From: Oscillospiraceae bacterium UBA6409
GTDB taxonomy: Bacteria; Bacillota; Clostridia; Oscillospirales; Oscillospiraceae
NCBI GenBank assembly: GCA_002438575.1
Contig: DJPP01000027.1
Location: 8,348-13,863 of the forward strand
DNA: 5,516 bases
Reading direction: 5' to 3'
A model generated the notes under the pieces. The model was not told the origin of the DNA, searched no databases, and saw nothing but the letters and a program-made list of their open reading frames with translations. A program made the translations under genes and the position numbers. Shown here piece after piece: positions 1 through 5,206 of the stretch (positions are counted from its first letter, which is position 1; every line of letters begins with the position of its first letter).

Positions 1-1
1 G

Positions 2-802
2 AAGGGCACCGTCATCACCGAGGCGGAAAAGCGCATCATCGCTTACCACGAGGTGGGTCACGCGCTGGTGGCGGCCAAGCAGAAGAATGCCCAGCCCGTC
101 AGCAAGATCACCATCGTACCCCATACCCAGGGTGCGCTGGGCTACACCCTGCACCTGCCGGAGGAGGAAAAGTTCCTCATGTCCCGCGAGGACATCCTGG
201 CCGAGATCCGCACCCTGCTGGCCGGACGCTCCAGCGAGGAGGTGGTGTGCAATACCATGACCTCCGGCGCCGCCAACGACATCGAGCGCGCCACGGAGAT
301 GGCCCGGAACCTGGTGGCACGCTTCGGTATGTGCGACGAGTTCGACATGATGGCCCTGGGCAGCGTTCAGAGCCAGTATCTGGACGGCGGCTACTCCATG
401 ACCTGCGCCCAGGAGACGTATGCCGCCGCCGACCGCGAGACCATCAAGATCCTGCGCCAGTGCCACGAGGAGGCCAAGCAGATCCTGCGTGAGAACCGGG
501 AGCTGCTGGACAAGATCGCCGCGTACCTGCTGAAGAAGGAGACGATCACCGGCCAGGAGATGATGGCCATCATCGAGGGCCGTGACCCGGAGACCGTGGA
601 CAACTACGGCGCCAGCAAGAGCAGCCAGCCCGCCTTCCGGCCCAGCGTACCGGAGACCATCGAGGCCCCCGCCAGGCACATCAACATCGTGTCCGAGCCC
701 ATCCCCATGCCAGACTACGATGAGAAGCCGGAGGATAAGGACCCGGAAGGTACCCCCGCCGAAGACAAACCGGCGGAGCCTACGGACGACGATCCCGAAT
801 AA
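2..802 (+). CDS. ftsH: ATP-dependent zinc metalloprotease FtsH, C-terminal part (5' end outside window)
   Basis: The frame is open from base 2 and ends at TAA 800-802, giving 266 visible residues. They cover the M41 peptidase domain; the membrane helices and AAA+ ATPase lie off the left edge. The zinc motif HEVGH is at visible residues 16-20. The third zinc ligand is expected at Asp93, in SGAANDIERATEMAR. The closing helices (KKETITGQEM, about 178-187) are typical of the family. FtsH is a membrane-anchored hexamer that uses ATP to unfold and degrade membrane and regulatory proteins. The stretch MCDEFDMMALGSVQSQYL replaces the usual 'GMSDxLGP' region. From memory this resembles a second, clostridial FtsH type, so it may be a paralogue and not the sole housekeeping copy. 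After about residue 195 comes a roughly 70-residue Pro/Glu/Asp-rich, probably disordered tail. A terminator follows within 10 bp, so the gene is last in its transcript. Confidence 0.96.
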   Translation, partial: KGTVITEAEKRIIAYHEVGHALVAAKQKNAQPVSKITIVPHTQGALGYTLHLPEEEKFLMSREDILAEIRTLLAGRSSEEVVCNTMTSGAANDIERATEMARNLVARFGMCDEFDMMALGSVQSQYLDGGYSMTCAQETYAAADRETIKILRQCHEEAKQILRENRELLDKIAAYLLKKETITGQEMMAIIEGRDPETVDNYGASKSSQPAFRPSVPETIEAPARHINIVSEPIPMPDYDEKPEDKDPEGTPAEDKPAEPTDDDPE

Positions 803-808
803 ATGCAC

Positions 809-848
809 AACGGCCCTGCGGCAGCGCCGCAGGGCCGTTTTCTTTTTC
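809..848 (+). terminator. Rho-independent terminator after ftsH
   Basis: A perfect 14-bp GC-rich stem (809-822 with 826-839) has a 3-nt AGC loop and is followed by a T-rich tail (TTCTTTTTC). It starts 7 bp after the ftsH stop. It also lies just beyond the convergent kinase stop codon (847-849). On the minus strand the tail after the stem is GTGCATTTATT, so leftward termination is possible but weaker. Confidence 0.93.
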
Positions 849-1692
849 AGTTTTCCGGCAGGTCCCGCACCCGTTCGCACAGCAGCGGCAGCGCCTTTTC
901 AAACTCCACGCCGTACCACCCCGCCTGCGGGTCCCGCGCCGTGGCGTCGATACAGGCCAGCACGAACTCCACCGCCAGCGAAGCCGCCTGCTCCAGCGTC
1001 ATGCCCCGCATGAGCCCGCCGGTGACAACGGCGGCAAAGATATCCCCCGTACCGTGGAAGGACGCCGGGTTCCGCGGGCCGAGACAGGTGAAATATGTCC
1101 CCGCGCCGCTGTCATAGCCCATAGCGCCCAGCTTATCCGGCGCAAAGGACACCCCGGTTAGGATCACCTTCTTCGCCCCCAGCGCAGCCACCCCCCGCAG
1201 CAGCTCACGGGCAAAGCCCTCGTCCACCTCCTCCCGGTACGGCGTACCGGTCAGCAGACAGGCCTCGGTGATATTGGGCAGCGCCACATCCGCGCAGGCC
1301 ACCACCCGCGCCATCGCCGCCGGGAAAGCGCCGTCAAACCCGCTGTACAGCCTGCCGTGGTCCGCCATGGCCGGGTCCACGATCAGCAGCGTATCCGGGC
1401 TCTTCACCGCGTCGAAAAAGTCCATCACCTGCTGCACCTGGGGCGCGGAGGCGATGTAACCGGTATAGAGTGCGTCAAAATGCACCTGCTGGGAGCGCCA
1501 GTGATCGGCGATAGCCGGCAACTGGTCGCTGAGATCCCGGCTGACAAAGCCCGGGAACGCCGTGTGGGCGCTGAGCACCGCCGTGGGCACAATGGCGCAC
1601 TCCACCCCCATGGCGGAGATCACCGGCAGCGCTACCGTCAGGGAGCACCGACCAAGACAGGAGATGTCCTGTATGGACGCTATTCGTTTCAT
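847..1692 (-). CDS. pdxK: Pyridoxamine/pyridoxal kinase (ribokinase superfamily)
   Basis: This 281-residue protein has the usual length for PdxK/PdxY kinases, which phosphorylate pyridoxal, pyridoxamine or pyridoxine with ATP in the cytoplasmic B6 salvage pathway. Visible motifs are an N-terminal substrate strand (IQDISCLGRCSLTVAL, residues 7-22), PTAVLSAHT (36-44), VDPAMADHGRLY (105-116), the Mg/phosphate motif NITE (140-143), and the catalytic anion-hole motif GTGD (214-217), with Asp217 as expected general base. The ATG at 1690-1692 is supported by a perfect AGGAGG (1700-1705 on the complement) 7 nt upstream. The 3' end converges on ftsH and shares its terminator region. Upstream on the same strand are a terminator hairpin and tRNA-Leu, with no room for a separate promoter after the hairpin. 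The pdxK versus pdxY label and preferred vitamer are not resolved; a hydroxymethylpyrimidine kinase is less likely given the overall sequence. Confidence 0.93.
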   Translation of the reverse strand: MKRIASIQDISCLGRCSLTVALPVISAMGVECAIVPTAVLSAHTAFPGFVSRDLSDQLPAIADHWRSQQVHFDALYTGYIASAPQVQQVMDFFDAVKSPDTLLIVDPAMADHGRLYSGFDGAFPAAMARVVACADVALPNITEACLLTGTPYREEVDEGFARELLRGVAALGAKKVILTGVSFAPDKLGAMGYDSGAGTYFTCLGPRNPASFHGTGDIFAAVVTGGLMRGMTLEQAASLAVEFVLACIDATARDPQAGWYGVEFEKALPLLCERVRDLPEN

Positions 1693-1714
1693 AGAGCCGC
1701 CTCCTGTTCATCAT

Positions 1715-1760
1715 ACCAAAAAGGGAGAGACACATGAGTATGTGTCTTTCCCTTTTTGGT
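1715..1760 (-). terminator. Long hairpin terminator after tRNA-Leu
   Basis: Two 21-nt arms (1715-1735 and 1740-1760) are complementary except at one position (1727/1748) and are separated by a 4-nt loop. On the minus strand the inner stem ends in CCCTTTTT, a classic intrinsic terminator, placed directly after the tRNA. The outer part of the 5' arm is the ACCA end of the tRNA itself. The A-run and T-run on opposite arms would also allow rightward termination. The hairpin ends 9 bp before the kinase ribosome binding site. Confidence 0.88.
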
Positions 1761-1841
1761 GCGGGCGGCGGGACTCGAACCCGCACGCCTGTTGGCAATG
1801 GAACCTAAATCCATCGAGTCTACCAATTCCACCACGCCCGC
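1757..1841 (-). tRNA. tRNA-Leu (anticodon UAG)
   Basis: This is an 85-nt class II tRNA with an encoded CCA. The acceptor arms GCGGGCG (1835-1841 complement) and CGCCCGC (1761-1767 complement) pair perfectly, followed by discriminator A and CCA (1757-1759). The D-arm contains TTGGTAGAC. The anticodon stem-loop is ATGGA-TTTAGGT-TCCAT, giving anticodon UAG, which reads CUA and other CUN leucine codons. The variable arm is GCC-AACA-GGC, and the T-arm is GCGGG-TTCGAGT-CCCGC. It closely resembles E. coli leuW in anticodon loop and general layout. Confidence 0.97.
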
Positions 1842-1853
1842 ATATCCGGGGGT

Positions 1854-1882
1854 ATTGTAGCACATTTCACGTCGGCACGCAA
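1854..1882 (-). promoter_or_regulatory. Promoter for tRNA-Leu
   Basis: On the minus strand TTGCGT (1877-1882) and TACAAT (1854-1859) are exactly 17 bp apart. A TG one base before the -10 makes an extended -10. The predicted start lies a few bases before the tRNA 5' end at 1841, which suits a stable-RNA gene. It is also the nearest convincing promoter upstream of the kinase gene. Confidence 0.72.
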
Positions 1883-1890
1883 GGAATGTT

Positions 1891-1920
1891 TTGCCTTTCC
1901 CCTCCACCCCATGCTATACT
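1891..1920 (+). promoter_or_regulatory. Promoter for the PLP-dependent decarboxylase gene
   Basis: TTGCCT (1891-1896) and TATACT (1915-1920) are separated by 18 bp, and TGC before the -10 makes it an extended -10. The predicted transcription start is about 1927, between the in-frame ATG at 1911 and the ATG at 1953. This argues that translation begins at 1953. It is back-to-back with the tRNA promoter, with only 8 bp between the two -35 boxes. Confidence 0.68.
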
Positions 1921-1952
1921 ATCATCAACAGTACACGAAAGGACGGTGCCCC

Positions 1953-3143
1953 ATGAACAAAAACGCCCTCGCCCTGGCGCGTCAGCACGCGCCCTGCTAC
2001 ATTTACTCCCGCGAGATCCTTACCGCGCAGGCAGAGACTCTCCACAGGACCTTCCCCGGCTTTGATATTCTGTTCTCCGTGAAGGCCAATCCCTTCCCTC
2101 CGGTGGTGCGGCACCTTGCGGCGCTGGGCATCGGCGCGGATGCGGCCAGCGCGGGGGAGGTCCGCCTGGCCGCGGAATGCGGGATCGCGCAGGAGGATAT
2201 CTACTTCTCCGCCGCCGGAAAAAGTGATCGTGCACTGGCCGCCGCGTGGGATAACTGCCATCTGATCGCCGATTCCATCGGCGAGGCGCGGCGAATCGCC
2301 GCCATAGCCGCTGCCCGCGGTGAGACAAAGGCCATCGGCCTGCGCGTAAACCCCGCCTTCGGCATGGACGGCGGCGCGGGCGGGACATCCAAGTTCGGCA
2401 TCGACGAGTCCGACCTCCCGACACTGAAAGCCCTGCTGCAAACGCTGCCGATAGCCGTCTGCGGCCTCCATGTCCACCTGCGCTCCCAGAATCTCTCTGC
2501 GGACACCCTCACCCACTACTACAAAAACTGCTTCGCGCTGGCCCTCCGCGTCCGCGATATTCTGGACTGTGCCATCGAGTATATCAACTTCGGCGGCGGA
2601 GTAGGCATCGTTTACGACCCGACGTGCCAACCGCCGCTGAACATGAGCACCTTGAAGCAATGTGCACAGGCCGTGGCAGAGGAAAACACCCGTACCCTCC
2701 GCGCACGGCTGTTGGTGGAGTCCGGGCGGTTTCTGACGGCACAGGCGGGGACATACTATCTGCCGGTGGTGGACAAAAAGACATCCCACGGCACCACCTA
2801 TGTCATCGTGGAAAACTGTCTCAACGGCTTCCAGAAACCAGCTCTCGCCGCCATGCTGCGTAACGCCGCCGGAGAAGGGCCCCTTGCGCCTCAGGAACCT
2901 CTGTTTACCGGCGAGACCGCCTTCCCCATCACCGCCCTGCCTGCGGAGGATACCGGCATCACCGAGACCGTAGACATCGCAGGAAACCTCTGCTGCGCCG
3001 CGGACGTGCTGGCCAAGAGCTTCACCGGTCCGGCGCTGGCGGTGGGAGATCTTGTGGCCGTGGGAAACACCGGGGCCTACGCCAGAACACTGTCGCCGCT
3101 GCTGTTTTCCTCCCACGACGTCCCTGCGGAATTCTTGATCTGA
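1953..3143 (+). CDS. PLP-dependent amino-acid decarboxylase, DAP/Orn/Arg decarboxylase family (fold type III)
   Basis: This 396-residue protein has an alanine-racemase-like PLP barrel followed by a beta domain. Family members decarboxylate diaminopimelate, ornithine, arginine or related substrates. Visible landmarks are FSVKAN (41-46, Lys44 the expected PLP Schiff-base lysine), GLHVHLRSQ (171-179), the phosphate-binding FGGGVG (213-218), ESGR (256-259), the LCCAAD region (346-351, where the catalytic Cys donated to the partner subunit normally sits), and GAY (374-376). The start at 1953 has AAAGGA (1938-1943) 9 nt upstream; the in-frame ATG at 1911 overlaps the promoter. Several positions depart from classic LysA: HLRSQ in place of H-I-G-S-Q, NTGAY in place of D-A-G-A-Y, and no clear D-x-G-x-x-x-L-x-R-P. 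The gene is not beside other lysine genes. It may be a LysA paralogue or a decarboxylase for another substrate, so no symbol is given. The family is secure; the substrate is unknown. Confidence 0.9.
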   Translation: MNKNALALARQHAPCYIYSREILTAQAETLHRTFPGFDILFSVKANPFPPVVRHLAALGIGADAASAGEVRLAAECGIAQEDIYFSAAGKSDRALAAAWDNCHLIADSIGEARRIAAIAAARGETKAIGLRVNPAFGMDGGAGGTSKFGIDESDLPTLKALLQTLPIAVCGLHVHLRSQNLSADTLTHYYKNCFALALRVRDILDCAIEYINFGGGVGIVYDPTCQPPLNMSTLKQCAQAVAEENTRTLRARLLVESGRFLTAQAGTYYLPVVDKKTSHGTTYVIVENCLNGFQKPALAAMLRNAAGEGPLAPQEPLFTGETAFPITALPAEDTGITETVDIAGNLCCAADVLAKSFTGPALAVGDLVAVGNTGAYARTLSPLLFSSHDVPAEFLI

Positions 3144-3145
3144 AG

Positions 3146-3179
3146 GACAGGGCAGCCCACCGGGCTGCCCTGTCTTCTT
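3146..3179. terminator. Terminator between convergent genes
   Basis: A perfect 13-bp GC-rich stem (3146-3158 with 3162-3174) with a 3-nt loop is followed rightward by TTCTT. It begins 3 bp after the decarboxylase stop and ends 4 bp before the stop of the opposing regulator gene. The rightward tail is moderately T-rich and the leftward one poorer, so it serves mainly the decarboxylase gene and perhaps both. Confidence 0.87.
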
Positions 3180-4152
3180 ATTTCTCCCGCCTGATGGGCC
3201 GGATGTACTTGAAGTACTGCCCCGGCACGAAATAGAAATACGTCATCCGTCCCGGCGTAGCGGTATCCAGCACGCAGCCGTTGGCGGCGTAGTCGAAGTC
3301 CCGCATGGCGGCCTCCACCTTATCCTCCACCGTGCGGCACTCCTGCTCATAGTCGAAGGGTCCGTGCTCAAACACCACATACTCCCCCTCCGGCACATCC
3401 ATCAGCTCCAGCGGCGCGGGTATGGGGCCGCTGTAATCGGCGGGCAGGCGGATGCCGTAGCTCTCGATGCGGGGGTAGTTCCAGGCGCAGAGACGGCCTC
3501 TGGGATCGTTGATGTAGCCCATGATCTGGCCGGCCATGCCGTCGGACTCGGCGCCGCCGTTATCGTCCAGCTTGCCCGGAATGCTGTCCAGCAGGCCGCA
3601 GACGGTGGCACAGTCGCCGCCGGGAACATTCTTCTGCTTTTCCCAGAAGTCCCAGTAGCCGTTGGACTCATAGTTGCGAAGGTGCAGGTATTTGTGGGCG
3701 GGAATAGTGACGAAATACGTCTTGACGCCCTGTTCACTTTTGACCATACCGATCTCTCCCAATCCAAAGATATAGCGGTCGAAGGGGTGGATGCGGGTAC
3801 GGAGCACCACGGGGCGGGGCCGGCGGCGGTAAACCCCGGGGGTAACGCCGTAGAGTGTCTTGAAGGCGCGGGTAAAGGCCTCCTGGCCGGAGAAGCCATA
3901 GTCCAGCGCGATATCCAGCAAGGGCCGGTCGGTATCGCGCACCTCCTTCAGGGCGAAGGCCAGACGCCGCTGGTGGAGGTAGGTACGCAGGGACATACCC
4001 GCGATCTCACGGAATTTACGGGTAGCGTGGTACTCAGAATAGTGCAGACGCGCCGCCAGCGCCCGCAGGGTCAGCGCCTGATCGTCCCGGCGCATAATGG
4101 CGTCGTCCATCTCATTGACGACGGTCTGGATCAGCTGCTGCCATTCGTACAT
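3178..4152 (-). CDS. AraC-family transcriptional regulator with C-terminal GyrI-like effector domain
   Basis: This 324-residue protein has its DNA-binding domain first. The first helix-turn-helix spans about residues 27-50 (LTLRALAARLHYSEYHATRK). The second, the AraC signature half, spans about 79-106 (DIALDYGFSGQEAFTRAF, then YGVTPGVYRR). Residues about 142-322 form a GyrI/Rob-type ligand domain (opening with VKTYFVTIPAHKYLHLRNYE, later PEGEYVVFEHGPFDYEQE and closing YFKYIRPI). This order is known from regulators that sense small hydrophobic or cationic compounds and activate stress or efflux genes; the ligand here cannot be read from sequence. The ATG at 4150-4152 has AAGGGAG 7 nt upstream (4160-4166 complement). 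An in-frame ATG at 4203 would add 17 residues but lies close to the upstream terminator and lacks as good a binding site. The gene stands alone, convergent with the decarboxylase gene, so its target is not obvious. Confidence 0.92.
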   Translation of the reverse strand: MYEWQQLIQTVVNEMDDAIMRRDDQALTLRALAARLHYSEYHATRKFREIAGMSLRTYLHQRRLAFALKEVRDTDRPLLDIALDYGFSGQEAFTRAFKTLYGVTPGVYRRRPRPVVLRTRIHPFDRYIFGLGEIGMVKSEQGVKTYFVTIPAHKYLHLRNYESNGYWDFWEKQKNVPGGDCATVCGLLDSIPGKLDDNGGAESDGMAGQIMGYINDPRGRLCAWNYPRIESYGIRLPADYSGPIPAPLELMDVPEGEYVVFEHGPFDYEQECRTVEDKVEAAMRDFDYAANGCVLDTATPGRMTYFYFVPGQYFKYIRPIRREK

Positions 4153-4224
4153 AGGCTCGCTCCCTTCTCTCGCTGTAAACAGGATACACCCTTTTCGCTC
4201 CAAATGTTTGATACGAGTTGCTGT

Positions 4225-4254
4225 TAAAACAGGGACGGCTCCCGCCGTCCCTGT
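4225..4254 (-). terminator. Terminator after the CarD-family gene
   Basis: On the minus strand a perfect 11-bp stem ACAGGGACGGC/GCCGTCCCTGT (4244-4254 with 4229-4239) with a 4-nt loop runs into TTTT. It starts 4 bp after the stop codon of the CarD-family gene and separates it from the AraC-type gene on the same strand. The two genes are therefore probably separate transcripts. Confidence 0.9.
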
Positions 4255-4258
4255 CCGC

Positions 4259-4819
4259 TTATTCCGCTTCAGCGGTCTCCGTCGCTTCCTCCTGCCCCTG
4301 CCTGGGCAGCTGCTCGGGCCACTTGGCCCAGGTCTGGCGGATATAGGGGATCATCTGATCCCGGGGCATATCCAGTGCCGCGGCCAGCTCACCGTAGAGC
4401 TGGTCCTCGGCCCGCTTAAGGTAGCGCTCGTCCATTTGGCTGACCTTTTTTCCGTGGCGCAGGGCCCAGGCCCGCTTGCGGCAGATGCCGTGGATCATGG
4501 CAGCCAGCTCGGCGCAGTCACAGCGGAGCACCAGCTGGTGATAGAAATCCTTGGCGGCGCGCATACCACGCTCGGCGGGCTTCTGCTCCGGCAGGGCCGG
4601 CAGCGCGGCGATCAGCTCCAGCGCACAGTCACGGCTGATGATGGGGCGCATGAGAACAGCGGTATCCACCGGTGTCATAACGGTGCCGCCGCGGTACAGG
4701 GGCGAGAGATGGTAGTAGACCTTATCGCCGCCGTCATAGGCCAGGCCGGAGGGTCCTATGGAGTCCACCCGGCAGACGCCCTCGCCGCCGTATACCACCA
4801 GATCGCCCGCTGCAAACAT
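4259..4819 (-). CDS. CarD/CdnL-family transcriptional regulator
   Basis: This 186-residue protein is close to the usual CarD size. Residues 1 to about 58 form the Tudor-like RNA-polymerase-interacting domain also found in the repair factor TRCF: FAAGDLVVYGGEGVCRVDSI (2-21), KVYYHLSPL (33-41), and VMTPVD (47-52). The rest is a helical C-terminal domain (for example QMDERYLKRAEDQLYGELA, 128-146) that in CarD/CdnL contacts DNA near the upstream edge of the transcription bubble. Such proteins bind the RNA polymerase beta subunit and alter open-complex stability at many promoters; some clostridial relatives are less well characterised. The ATG at 4817-4819 has AAGGAG 8 nt upstream (4828-4833 complement). 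A GTG immediately before it (4820-4822) would add one residue but has only 5 nt spacing. The tail (EEATETAEAE) is acidic and likely disordered. The upstream region carries a hairpin, an alternating purine-pyrimidine run and the inverted-repeat element. Confidence 0.92.
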   Translation of the reverse strand: MFAAGDLVVYGGEGVCRVDSIGPSGLAYDGGDKVYYHLSPLYRGGTVMTPVDTAVLMRPIISRDCALELIAALPALPEQKPAERGMRAAKDFYHQLVLRCDCAELAAMIHGICRKRAWALRHGKKVSQMDERYLKRAEDQLYGELAAALDMPRDQMIPYIRQTWAKWPEQLPRQGQEEATETAEAE

Positions 4820-4840
4820 CACACACGCTCCTTATCCGTA

Positions 4841-4865
4841 ACACACATATACACATATATACGCA
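4841..4865. other. Alternating purine-pyrimidine run in the CarD-gene leader
   Basis: Twenty-five bases strictly alternate purine and pyrimidine as mixed AC and AT steps. The run lies 7 bp upstream of the CarD-gene ribosome binding site. On the minus strand it includes TATATA and TATATG, either of which could be a -10 element, but neither has a good -35 at the right distance. It may simply be an easily melted promoter region. Z-DNA potential is modest because most steps are AT or AC. Confidence 0.5.
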
Positions 4866-4904
4866 AAAAGGCACATGGCACACGACCATGCGTTCCCCTT
4901 TTGC
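4863..4904 (-). terminator. Terminator-like hairpin upstream of the CarD-family gene
   Basis: CATGG (4874-4878) pairs with CCATG (4886-4890) around a 7-nt loop, and GCAAAA (4863-4868) pairs with TTTTGC (4899-4904), with G/C-rich bases between. On the minus strand the stem is followed by CCTTTTTGCG. It could end a transcript coming through the inverted-repeat element, or act as an attenuator before the CarD gene. The interrupted stem makes it weaker than the other terminators here. Confidence 0.5.
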
Positions 4905-4915
4905 TTACCTTTATC

Positions 4916-4942
4916 TACCATCGATCGACAAGGGCAGACACG
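4916..4942 (+). repeat. Left terminal inverted repeat
   Basis: This repeat begins TACCATCGAT and matches the reverse complement of 5167-5193 at 24 of 27 positions. The three differences are all transitions (4926, 4933, 4937). The first ten bases are perfect. It contains the palindrome ATCGAT. Similarity beyond the TA on the outer side is not evident. Confidence 0.82.
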
Positions 4943-4986
4943 GTTTTGACGGGCAGAAATGCGCCCATACTGCGTCAAACCCCTTG

Positions 4987-5007
4987 GCAATACGGCAAGT
5001 ATTGCCT
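4987..5007. repeat. Perfect inner hairpin of the element
   Basis: GGCAATAC and GTATTGCC form a perfect 8-bp stem around the loop GGCAA. Flanking CCC and GGG can extend it across a small internal loop. It is the tip of arm A. On the plus strand the extended stem is followed by CCTTTTCTT, so it could also behave as a weak terminator. Confidence 0.7.
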
Positions 5008-5105
5008 GCGGGCCTTTTCTTGTCTGGACACATTTCTGCTCCGACAAAACTGCTGTGCACCTGCCAGCGATGTATTTTCGAGTGATTTTTGGCTTTTGAG
5101 ATGCA

Positions 5106-5123
5106 GGCGGGCTGGCGCCCGCC
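5106..5123. repeat. GC-rich hairpin of the element
   Basis: GGCGGGC and GCCCGCC form a perfect 7-bp stem with loop TGGC. It caps arm B of the inverted-repeat element, whose base is the complementary T-rich and A-rich segments at 5086-5097 and 5131-5142. Confidence 0.7.
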
Positions 5124-5166
5124 AAGACGAAAAGGACAAAAAGCGCCGGAAAGACACGCTGTCAGG

Positions 5167-5193
5167 CGTGTTTGCTCTTGTCAATCGATGGTA
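5167..5193 (-). repeat. Right terminal inverted repeat
   Basis: This is the partner of 4916-4942, ending ATCGATGGTA on the plus strand. It contains a TTGTCA box (5178-5183) that sits 17 bp from a TATAAC just outside the element, so the repeat may supply a -35 sequence to the downstream gene. A local hairpin ACACGC/GCGTGT (5154-5170) would compete with pairing of the terminal repeats. Confidence 0.82.
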
Positions 5194-5206
5194 AAATCAG
5201 TATAAC
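5178..5206 (+). promoter_or_regulatory. Candidate rightward promoter spanning the element edge
   Basis: TTGTCA (5178-5183, five of six consensus) and TATAAC (5201-5206, five of six) are exactly 17 bp apart. The -35 is inside the right inverted repeat and the -10 in the flank. It would give the carbonic anhydrase-like gene a leader of about 90 nt. It is the best consensus match in this gap. Confidence 0.55.

Larger units (their letters stand above)
4916..5193. repeat. 278-bp inverted-repeat element (MITE-like, or structured RNA)
   Basis: This element fills most of the roughly 485-bp gap between the CarD and carbonic anhydrase genes. It is bounded by 27-bp inverted repeats, and both outer ends read TA then CCATCGAT, compatible with insertion at a TA dinucleotide. 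Inside, arm A (4941-5052) has CGGTTTTG (4941-4948) facing CAAAACTG (5045-5052), then a 16-nt stem (4951-4966 with 5026-5041), then GGCAATAC/GTATTGCC (4987-4994 with 5000-5007). Arm B (5086-5142) has TTTTTG/CAAAAA (5086-5091 with 5137-5142) around a perfect GGCGGGC/GCCCGCC hairpin (5106-5112 with 5117-5123). No transposase and no plausible protein gene is inside. Known TA-target MITEs related to IS630/Tc1 elements look like this, but so could a multibranched noncoding RNA. Non-Watson-Crick pairs are split almost evenly: 4 G-U and 3 C-A read rightward, 3 and 4 read leftward. This gives no clear RNA-strand preference and slightly favours a DNA element. Confidence 0.72.

Noticed and set aside
1705..1715. 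TATGAT as a private kinase-gene promoter
   Set aside because: Transcription would begin inside the AGGAGG, removing the ribosome binding site, and no -35 is present at 17 bp.
1911..1952. Upstream ATG extending the decarboxylase by 14 residues
   Set aside because: This ATG overlaps the -10 box TATACT and precedes the predicted transcription start; the ATG at 1953 has a proper AAAGGA site.
1914..3116. 400-residue minus-strand frame opposite the decarboxylase gene
   Set aside because: It is a shadow of the high-GC coding strand; the plus strand carries clear PLP-decarboxylase motifs, a promoter, a ribosome binding site and a terminator.
3364..4227. 287-residue plus-strand frame opposite the AraC gene
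   Set aside because: It is low in recognisable motifs, lacks a ribosome binding site, and the minus strand encodes an unmistakable AraC/GyrI-like protein.
4832..5125. 97-residue minus-strand reading frame in the inverted-repeat region
   Set aside because: It runs through the hairpins and the alternating run, has no convincing ribosome binding site or recognisable domain, and its composition follows the repeat structure.
4916..5193. CRISPR array
   Set aside because: The repeats are inverted and nested, not direct and regularly spaced.
4097..5194. 365-residue plus-strand reading frame
   Set aside because: Its first two thirds are antisense to the AraC and CarD genes, both recognised families with good start sites. 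The remainder is the inverted-repeat element.
4860..5200. tmRNA, RNase P RNA or 6S RNA
   Set aside because: No tRNA-like TTCGA-containing 3' end, no conserved RNase P core and no clear 6S-like single long stem with central bubble could be found on either strand.
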